A DNA stretch of 7,068 bases, taken from contig CAZVAP010000032.1 in assembly GCA_964625125.1 (NCBI GenBank), positions 1 through 7,068 on the forward strand, given 5' to 3'. Shown here one piece after another: positions 1 to 7,068 of this stretch; positions within the stretch are counted from its first letter, which is position 1, and each line of letters begins with the position of its first letter. A program made the translations under genes and the position numbers. The stretch is from CAZVAP01 sp964625125 (GTDB lineage Bacteria; Patescibacteriota; Gracilibacteria; Absconditabacterales; Absconditicoccaceae). Below the pieces are notes generated by a model, which worked only from the letters and a program-made list of their open reading frames with translations, was not told the origin of the DNA and did no database searches.

Positions 1-25
1 AATAGACAAAATATCCAAAACAAAG

Positions 26-51
26 AAAACAACTCGTAAGTGAGTTGTTTT
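26..51 (-). terminator. Intrinsic terminator, probably bidirectional
   Basis: A perfect 10-bp inverted repeat (AAAACAACTC / GAGTTGTTTT) surrounds the six-base loop GTAAGT. On the minus strand the hairpin lies 24 bases past the TAA stop of the 421-codon gene and is followed by the U-rich stretch TTCTTTGTTTTGG, so it should end transcription of the minus-strand operon. On the plus strand the same stem runs into a T tract, so it could also stop a convergent transcript arriving from left of the window. No gene is seen in bases 1-74. Confidence 0.8.
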
Positions 52-74
52 TTTTATAAATTTAATTGTATGGA

Positions 75-1340
75 TTAAGCATTTCATCAAGAATTTACTT
101 TCTCAAATTTGAATTTATAACCATCTATTTGTAAGTTTAAATTATTTTCGTTTATTGTTTTTATTTTTTCTAATATACTTGCTGTTAATTCTATTGATTT
201 ATTTCAATTAAACAAAGTATTGTTATAACTTATAGTACAAATATTATTACTTATAGTAAATCATGTTATATTTGGACTAATATTTCAAAAGCTTGTTACT
301 ATTTCTGAAAATTTAAAAGTTCAATTTTCATTTTTTACTAAAATTGTATTATTTTTTAATTTTAATTCCACATTTCATATTTTATAATCATTATCTGATA
401 ATTTTTCTACATCTAATCAATGTGGTAATGTAGCATTATGAGAGTTATCTCTATAATTTATTAACTTTATACCTTCATCAGGTAAAGCATAGTCTCAACT
501 ACTCCATTTATGAGAAAACATTTCACCCAATAAATCACTTACAGTTTTGTCTTGATTTGTATTACTTAATCAAATTTTTTGTTTAATTGTGGCTGTTATT
601 GAAGTTTTTATTTGATTTTGTATAGTATTATCAGGATATAATAATTTTTTATTAAGTTTAAAAGTTTTTAATATTCTAAAAAGAATAATTTTACCTTCAT
701 TATTATTTGGTATACTAATTCCAGCATCAGTTAATTTGCCTGATAAATGGTTATTATATATTTGACCAATATTTTGTTCTGTAATAGTAATATTTTCATC
801 AATAACATCTAGTACTGGTTTTAGCTTTTCTGCCTTAATATCTAAAAGTTTATCTAAAATATCTTTTATTTTATCACTATCACCATATCCTAATTTTTCA
901 AAAGTTTTTGATATCTGTTTATTATCAGAATTTACAACTCAGATACCAAAAAAATGTAGAAAATCCTCAATCCACTGAATAATTGGAAATCAAAACTTTT
1001 TCTCTCATCCAAATAAATCTCACTCTTCCATTTCCTCTGTTACCTCAAAAACTCTTCATATATTTCAATTTCATATTTGATTTCTTAAATTATCCATTTG
1101 ATTTTTTATTTCAGTAATTTCTCTTTTAACTTGTTCTATTTTAGTTCTTGTTTCATTTTCTTCTAAACTATCTTCTAAATTATTTTCAAAACTATTTAAC
1201 TCATTTAAAATTTCTGTAATTATTTGTTCTTTTATATCTGGATTTTGTTCAGTTTTTAATCTATCTAAATTTTCATCTACTTGTGTTCTTTGTTTTAAAT
1301 CATCTGGTAGTTGGCTTAATATATTATCTATATTTGACAT
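75..1340 (-). CDS. Hypothetical 421-aa protein; charged helical N-terminus, beta-rich C-terminus (code 25)
   Basis: I do not recognise a family. The frame is continuous only if TGA is read as an amino acid: 17 in-frame TGA codons are present, against 11 GGN glycines and 2 TGG tryptophans. It ends in TAA at 75-77. The ATG at 1338-1340 is the best start because an in-frame TAA lies four codons upstream (1350-1352); no Shine-Dalgarno sequence is seen. Residues 1-89 contain no glycine and are strongly charged (Glu, Lys, Asp, Asn, Gln), consistent with a long helix or coiled coil. Residues about 106-118 are Gly/Lys-rich (DLFGGEKKFGF). Residues about 119-136 (PIIQWIEDFLHFFGIGVV) form a hydrophobic or amphipathic patch that could touch a membrane. 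The middle is polar and helical. About the last 120 residues are rich in alternating Ile/Val/Thr/Asn, suggesting beta structure. No signal peptide is seen. It lies 16 bases behind the giant gene, so the two are probably co-transcribed and may act together. The ORF is well supported; its function is unknown. Confidence 0.85.
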
Positions 1341-1356
1341 TATTATAATTTAATTA
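1341..1356 (-). other. Short intergenic junction with tandem stop
   Basis: Only 16 bases separate the TAA of the giant gene (1357-1359) from the ATG of the 421-codon gene. The next in-frame triplet, 1354-1356, is also TAA, giving tandem stops. The junction is purely A and T with no purine-rich ribosome-binding site, no hairpin and no room for a separate promoter, so the downstream gene is probably translated from the same transcript. Confidence 0.6.
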
Positions 1357-4300
1357 TTAAAACTGCTTTTTAAGTTCATCCCATAATCATCAAACAAATC
1401 ATTCAACATTATTTATTGTTCATCATAATCAATTTTTCTGTATTTCGTTTCATAAATATGTAGCTCATACAGTTGCTACAAGTTTTGTCCAAAATCATTT
1501 TCAGTTTGTAAGTGCATAACCAGCAGCAGCTCATCATACTGCTCATAAATGTTTTTTTAACCAATCTACTGAATCTAAATGTTTATCTCAATAATAATCA
1601 TATGCTAATACTCATCATCAAACCAAACTAGCATAAATACTATATTTTAATATCTTACCTGCAAAAGTAAATGGTAGTTTCAATAATGAAAGTAATACTC
1701 ATGAAGTTTTTTTTACTGTATCTTTTGTAATAGAAACTGCTTTTTGTTCTGCCTCAGATTTTGAAAGTCATTTTTTTTCAAAAGCAGATTTTAGTCTTTT
1801 GTATAAAGAAAGTTTTTTAACTTGCACATCAGTAATATTTTGTGTATTCTCCAAAACTTGTTTTATTTGTTTGTTATTTGAATAAAGTTCTAAAAAAGAA
1901 TTAAATTCCACTACTTTTGGATTTTCATATACCTTATTAAAACTATCTTTAAGTTCAAGATCTTCTATTTTTTCTTCAAACTCAGTAATTTTAGATTCTT
2001 CTACTTTACCATCTTTTATAAAATCGTTAATGGTTGATGTATCATCTCATTTTTTAATTAAAAGATTTCAATTTTTATCAGTATATACATATGTTTTATT
2101 TTTTAAATCTATATAAACCATAGTATCCACATTATTTAATCAATCTATTTCTTTAAGCTCTAATTTAGTTTTACCTTTTTCTTTAACTTCTGCTACTCTA
2201 TATACTTTTCATTCTTTATCCTTATAAAATCTTGTATTACCTTCTTCAAATATAAGTTTTTTTCATTTAAGCTCTCCTGTAAGTTTATATAAATTCAGTA
2301 TTTTTCATAGATCTTTTATTTCACTTTTTATAGATACTCCAAAATCTCTAAATTTTTTTATGATTTCTCATCTTTTTTGACCATTAAAAACAAGTCATGT
2401 AATATCTATTCAATATCTAGTTTTTATCATTTCTCATCATTTTCTAACTCAATGTAACAAAAGCAAAAACAATGCATCATTTGGTATTTGACTTATATCA
2501 AAATTTCAATTTATAAGAGCATTTGTTAATTCAAGTCATCATATAGCAGCTCATCATGCCCATAAAGCTTTGGAAATACCACTTACTTCTGTTCAAATAC
2601 CTTTTGTTACAAAAGATCACATTTTCATTCATACTTTCGCAAAAGCACCAGGAAGTAAGAAAAATATACTATTTTTAACATATCAATCAGAACTAAGTCA
2701 CTCTCAATTAAGATAATTAGAAAGAAATGTATAAACTAATGGTTCTACAACAGCATACCTAGCTCCATATTGAGCCATTTTCAAACCAGAATTATAAAGT
2801 CTTGCCATTCTAATAAATCAATAATCTTGCAAAACCACACCAAATCAAGTACCAACTCAAGTTAAATCCAGAAGTGCTCAAGCAACTTCTGCCATTACAA
2901 TAGGTAAGATTTCATTTAAAATATTATCTACAAAACTTATAAATTGTTCAGTTTTTGTAGGTATTATTTCATTTAATGAATTAGTAAGTAATTCATTTGA
3001 TTTAGAATTAAGTAACATATAATAATATCTTGATTTTGCTTTTATATAGATATTTGATATACATTTTTCTTGTAATCATTGTCTTACACGAGGTGGTATA
3101 GCACTACTATTTGTACTATTTTTACAATTTGCTTTAAATGCCTTACATAAAATTTCCCTATCTATATCATCCATATTTTTCCAAAGTTCATCTATATTAT
3201 TGTTTATTTTTTTCATAATACTATCATTATTTCTCATTTGTTCTTCTATTTCTTCCTTAGTTTCATTTGAATTATAAGAATCAGATAGCTTATCATTTAA
3301 TTGTAATCATGAATCAGGAAAAGATACTTTTCAAAACAAAATATATGAATAATTAGAATAAGCATTTATAAGCTCCTTTGGGATAAACAAACCCTCTTTT
3401 TGATAAAATGCTATTAGATAATATGCTTGTTGAAACTTGATTTTAATATTTTTATATTCTTTTTTTGAATCAAGATTAGGAAAAATTTCTTTAAATCTAT
3501 CTTTGTATCAATTTGGTTCTCAATTACTTTTTTCAATAGACATTGATCAAAATTTAAGTTCTTTTTCTAATTCTGAAAATTTATTTTCTAATGCATCTAG
3601 TTGAGAACTGCAAGTAGCACTTCCATCTTCTTTTAATGTAAGATACTCTTTATTATATGTATAAACCAAACTTCCATCTTGTCATTTTTTTACTTTTATT
3701 CAACTTTTATTTACTGTTTCAAAAAAAGCATCTGTTATCAATTCTCATACATTATTTTCTAATAAGTTTTTTTTAACATTTCAAGAATTACCAAACAATC
3801 ATCAAGTTCATTCATTTTCACAATTTTGTATAAGTTCATTAGCTAGGTCAAAAAAAGTTTTATTATTAAAAACTCATCAGTTAATCAACAAGTTTTTTAA
3901 TTTTTCTTGTAAGTTAAATACTCACAATTTACTTTTATCATTAAACAAAACTTTATATATTTCATACCCATCATAGTCTACCCAACCTTCTGCATCATAT
4001 GTAACATGATCCAACAATTTAGCAGTAGAATTAACAAAACTATCTATCTTTCATTCTATTAGATAACCTGTTAATTCTTGCATTTTTTTTGGTTCTATTC
4101 ATTTTCATACCAATGCCTTTTTGTATATATCTATCAATTGTAAAACTTTCATTCACCTTTCTTGTTTAATTTTCATCTTATCAAGATTAGTAAGATACTC
4201 CTGATAAGAATTTGATTCATCCAATATACTTTTTATAAAATCAAATTGAATTTTTTCGTCATCTGTAAGTAATCTATACCAGTCTTTATCTTTAAAATCT

Positions 4301-5392
4301 TTAAAAGACTTTTTTAATTTTTCCCAAACTTCTTGTTTTTGAGATTCATTAAGATTTTGTGTTAATGATGGGAATTTTAAAAGTGTTGTAAGCAATCATT
4401 TAAAAGCTACATCTTTATTCATTTTTTCTAACATTTTTTTAGGATTTGCAAGATACTCCATTATATCAAACATATTTACAACTTCAAAAGCCTCTTTCTT
4501 CATGTGTAATAAAGATCAAGTAGTAGTACCCTTTATATCAGTATTATTTAAAATTGATGATGTCAAAAATTTTTCTTTTAAAATATATGTATATTTTTTT
4601 CTTAAATCTTTTATTGTACCTGGTTGTAAAGTTATAATTTGACTAGATTGTAATAAAAATAACAATTTGATTATTTTATTAAAACCATTTATACCACCAT
4701 ATTTTGAAATATCTATGTTATTAACAAAATCATCAATATTTTCAGCTTTATCTAAACCTTGTAAAAAATCTTTAACATTTTTATCTTGTAAATCTTTCAA
4801 AACACTATCAATAAATTCATCATCCAAATCTTGTATTGATATATTATTTAACTTATTTGATATATTTGACTTAAGGCTTTTAAATTCTTGTTTTATCTTA
4901 AACAAATATGATATATCAGAAAAAATTTCTCTTATTTTTCAATTTTTATTATTGTATTTTCAGTTTATAACATCAGTTATATTTATTTTATAATATGCAC
5001 AAAGTTTTCTTATATCACTATTGCTTTTCAAAAAATTTTTTAATGAAGACAAATTATATTTATTATGAGGTAATTTAGAAATTTCTGTAATCAAAGTATC
5101 AATTGATAAAGCTAATTTATCAAGACTTTGTTTTTTCTGTTCTAAATTAAAACCCTTTCTTATAAATGTTTTTAGTTTATTTTTAATACTTTTTTTAAAT
5201 ATATCATTTCATTTATAATTAACTAATGAATACAAAAATAAAAATTTATTTTGTTGTTTATTTACTACTTTTTTTTCATTATCAGTTAGACCAATCTTCC
5301 CAATTAGCCAATCTGCATAACTATTATATAAATCATTTTTTAATATATCTTTATTACTTTTTAAATTATTTTCAAGAATCTTAATTCTATCT
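1357..5392 (-). CDS. Giant hypothetical membrane protein, C-terminal portion (1,344 codons visible, 5' end in gap)
   Basis: A frame with no TAA or TAG runs from the gap edge to TAA at 1357-1359; it contains about 70 in-frame TGA codons read as Gly. No family is recognised. Residues are numbered from the gap edge. Residues 1-820 are polar, Lys/Asn/Ile/Leu-rich and mostly helical, with coiled-coil-like stretches near 598-614 and 709-745. From 828 come glycine-rich hydrophobic segments: ILPIVMAEVAGALLDL, a segment around LVYTFL, one at SIFFLLPGAF, then LWAGGAAIGG and LFLLLLHGV, down to about nt 2445. Residues about 1038-1117 (nt 2041-2280) look beta-rich, with repeated DKxGxxY-like turns. A second membrane-like cluster at 1234-1266 (nt 1594-1692) is followed by the glycine zipper LGAVGGAAAGYALTN and the terminal GFWTKL module. 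This is probably the continuation of the frame at 5493-7013. The two visible frames differ by one, so a single gene requires a true gap length of 2 modulo 3. Surface/secreted giant protein or tape-measure-like phage protein are both possible. Confidence 0.85.
1375..1500 (-). repeat. Gly-Phe-Trp-x-Lys-Leu module, C-terminal copy (protein-level repeat)
   Basis: The last part of the giant protein reads KGFWTKLVATVGATYLGN, then a Gly-rich stretch ending in FVGGLWDE just before the stop. It mirrors the module at 5955-6077. Both copies follow a hydrophobic glycine-rich segment, so the whole unit may be a small membrane domain used twice. The terminal LWDELKK also resembles LWEDFKKK, which precedes the first membrane segment in the N-terminal portion. 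Confidence 0.4.
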
Positions 5393-5492
5393 NNNNNNNN
5401 NNNNNNNNNNNNNNNNNNNNNNNNNNNNNNNNNNNNNNNNNNNNNNNNNNNNNNNNNNNNNNNNNNNNNNNNNNNNNNNNNNNNNNNNNNNN
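5393..5492. other. Assembly gap (100 N)
   Basis: A run of exactly 100 N, the conventional filler for a gap of unknown size. It interrupts minus-strand coding sequence: both sides are open, Lys/Asn-rich and helical in character. Taking 100 as the true length would put the two sides out of frame. The real length is therefore probably different, or a gene boundary or frameshift lies inside it. Confidence 0.95.
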
Positions 5493-7013
5493 AATATTTG
5501 AATTTCTTAGAATAGCATTTAATTTTTGAATTTTTGATTTTGCAAAATCACGTCTTAAAGCATATTCTGCAAAAGCATCTTCTACCTTTTCACTAGGATT
5601 ATTTTCTAAATTTAACCATAAAATACCCTCTTTTATAGATTCCTTAAATTCCTCTTGTTTTTTTTGTCTATTAACTTTTGTATCAAGAACACCTTTTACC
5701 ATAAGATATGGTAAAACATACTTTGAATCATTTTTTGATTTTTCCTCCAAATAATTTTTAAGTTTATTTAAATCTATATCTCCATTAGAATCTTTTATCC
5801 TATCTCCAAAATCTTTATAAGTTAATCACTGAAACAAGAAGTTTATCAATAATGGAGAAGATAAATCTCTTCTAACATCTACATCTACACTATTTTTTAA
5901 TTCTAATAAAGTTTCTTGAACAGAATGAGAATTAGAATTAGATGGTAAACTAGTATCATCTAATCATCAGCTAAAAATTTTTCAAACTAATCACCACAAA
6001 GTTCATCTTCAATCAGTCATATGATTGTATACAAACTCACCACCTCCAAATGTAAATAACTTAATCCAAAATCATCATTTCACAGCACATCATCATTTTC
6101 CATCAAATTTTGGAATAGCACAATCAGAGGTCATATACTTGAAAAATCATATTATTCAAGCAATTACTACTCACAATGTTGCTAGTGCTTTTAATGCTTC
6201 TTTATGAGCCCTATTCATTTTAGTTTTTTCCACCAAATCATTTATTGTTCCAAAAATACCTTTCTTTTTAAAATCTTCCCACAAATCATTTCATCAATCT
6301 ACACTTGTTATTTGTGACTTTAATCAATCCACTCAGTTTGCTATTCTTTCAAAAGACTTAACAAGCTTCTTTTTATTATTATCAAATAGTTTCAAAAGAA
6401 TATCATTTGTATATCAATCCCAATGAATAGAATCTAGTGTTTTTTCCAAAGCTTTATATTTCATATCATAAGCTAATTCTACTGGCATAGTAGAATTATT
6501 ATTGGGATGAATATTAATATAATTCCTTAATAAAGATTGTAAGTTATCATCATATTTTTGTTTTAAATCATCAAAAGAAAAAACATTTCTTCCTGATTCC
6601 AACATAGAAGATAGTGCAAATTTTTTTAATATAGTATCTATATCATCAGACATATTTAATTTACTTATTCTATTTTTTAATGTAGTTATTGTTAATTGTC
6701 AATTTTTTAATTTTTCTAAAATATTATCTTTTAATAAAACAAATAATATATGTTCTTTCTCATTTTCAGATATGTTATCTAAAGCTTGAAGATTAGGCTC
6801 TTTGTTATCAAATAATATTTTACTTATATATTGTGTTTTTACCAAAGTCTTATACTTAGGTAAATTACTAATTTCTACATTGTCAAATCATACATGTTGA
6901 AAATTATTCTTCAACAATGATTCCAATGTATTAAATTCCATATTTTTTAATTCATTAGTTAGATAAGTTTCAATATCAAGTGAATCAATTTTCTTTGTTT
7001 CTATATTTACCAT
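5493..7013 (-). CDS. Giant hypothetical membrane protein, N-terminal portion (507 codons visible, 3' end in gap)
   Basis: The frame is open from the ATG at 7011-7013 into the gap, with about 20 in-frame TGA codons read as Gly and no TAA or TAG. No family is recognised. The ATG is the first start codon of any usual kind in the visible frame, and upstream bases turn almost purely A/T. However, the frame has no stop before the window edge, so a start outside the window cannot be excluded. Residues 1-250 are polar and probably helical, with no signal peptide. One clear membrane segment lies at about 276-291 (ALATLGVVIAGIIGFF), followed by Cys298 and Cys309 in a Gly-rich loop. Next come a GGFWIKL module and more Gly-rich hydrophobic sequence up to about 355. 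The rest is polar and helical, with a degenerate EF-hand-like loop (IKDSNGDIDLNK, residues 406-417). With the portion at 1357-5392 it would make a protein of at least 1,850 residues. The single internal membrane segment suggests a membrane-tethered protein with large soluble domains. Confidence 0.82.
5955..6077 (-). repeat. Gly-Phe-Trp-x-Lys-Leu module, N-terminal copy (protein-level repeat)
   Basis: After the first membrane segment the protein reads GGFWIKLFTFGGGEFVYN, then a Gly-rich hydrophobic stretch ending FSGGLDD. A matching order (GFWxKL, G, N, F-GGL-D) recurs at the C-terminus of the other portion (1375-1500). By eye roughly a quarter of aligned positions are identical over about 45 residues. 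The similarity is only at protein level, and both copies use TGA for many of their glycines. An ancient duplication or a shared membrane-associated motif are both possible. Confidence 0.4.
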
Positions 7014-7068
7014 TTTTATATTTTTATTTAAATAAATAATTAAACTTATTTTAACTTTTTTTCTATTT
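7014..7068 (-). promoter_or_regulatory. AT-only-like leader upstream of the giant gene
   Basis: This 55-base stretch upstream of the ATG at 7013 has only four G or C bases on either strand. It includes the 14-bp palindrome TTTATTTAAATAAA (7023-7036), and TATAAAA sits directly before the start codon. It looks like an intergenic leader and could hold a promoter, but such low-complexity sequence gives many chance -10-like matches and no convincing -35 box. No Shine-Dalgarno sequence is present. Confidence 0.25.

Noticed and set aside
4153..4905. Separate small minus-strand genes (80 and 129 aa)
   Set aside because: They share one frame and are separated only by TGA. With TGA read as Gly they are segments of the giant gene, and the 129-aa piece starts at an internal TTG.
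4667..4993. Plus-strand ORF of 108 codons
   Set aside because: It lies antisense inside the continuous minus-strand giant gene and has a Phe/Ser/Ile-rich composition typical of the complement of Lys/Asn/Asp-rich coding sequence. No start signal is seen.
5361..5750. 129-aa minus-strand ORF spanning the N run
   Set aside because: The reading across 100 N is artificial. Its start is an internal TTG and the frame is already open upstream back to 7013. Past the gap the real coding frame is a different one.
6025..6207. Plus-strand ORF of 60 codons rich in His, Asn and Pro
   Set aside because: It is the complement of the glycine-rich TGA-bearing stretch of the giant gene. Its His-rich runs come from TGA-GGN complement repeats (catcatcat), not from a real protein.
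75..7013. Many TGA stops as evidence of pseudogenes
   Set aside because: Decay would also produce TAA, TAG and frameshifts. Here TAA and TAG are absent from the reading frames for thousands of bases and TGA falls in glycine positions, so recoding explains it better.
75..7013. Mycoplasma-type code 4 (UGA = Trp)
   Set aside because: It would create runs of Trp in small-residue membrane motifs and an extreme Trp content; glycine fits the contexts.
7023..7036. 14-bp palindrome TTTATTTAAATAAA as an operator
   Set aside because: It is built only of A and T in a region that is almost all A and T, so chance palindromes are expected. It is noted only within the leader entry.

Overview
The window is very AT-rich and looks like a metagenome-assembled scaffold, because it contains a run of exactly 100 N. 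Read with the standard code, the minus strand breaks into short ORFs. Almost every break is a TGA, and if TGA is read as an amino acid the fragments join into very long continuous frames. TGA falls where glycine is expected: in runs such as AVGGAAAGYALTN and beside GGA/GGT glycines. TGG is kept as a rare Trp codon. This points to genetic code 25 (UGA = Gly), known from Gracilibacteria (BD1-5) and Absconditabacteria (SR1) of the Candidate Phyla Radiation. A mobile element or phage of such a host is also possible. The phylum cannot be fixed from this window.

Layout, all genes on the minus strand and read from high to low coordinates: (1) a short, extremely AT-rich leader at 7014-7068; (2) the N-terminal 507 codons of a giant protein, 5493-7013; (3) an assembly gap, 5393-5492; (4) 1,344 further codons, 1357-5392, probably the rest of the same giant gene, ending in tandem TAA stops; (5) after 16 bases, a second gene of 421 codons, 75-1340; (6) a perfect 10-bp hairpin terminator at 26-51, with U-rich tracts on both sides. 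Items 2, 4 and 5 look like one transcription unit ending at that terminator.

Neither product matches a family I can name. The giant protein (at least about 1,850 residues) is mostly polar, Lys/Asn/Ile-rich and probably helical. Glycine-rich hydrophobic segments interrupt it near residue 280 and in its last third. A Gly-Phe-Trp-x-Lys-Leu module appears once after the first membrane segment and again at the extreme C-terminus. The 421-residue partner has a charged, glycine-free helical N-terminus, one amphipathic or hydrophobic patch and a beta-rich C-terminus. A membrane-anchored cell-surface or secretion assembly, or a phage-type tape-measure-like protein with a partner, are both compatible; the sequence does not decide. 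I saw no tRNA, rRNA, CRISPR array, transposase or recognisable metabolic enzyme.
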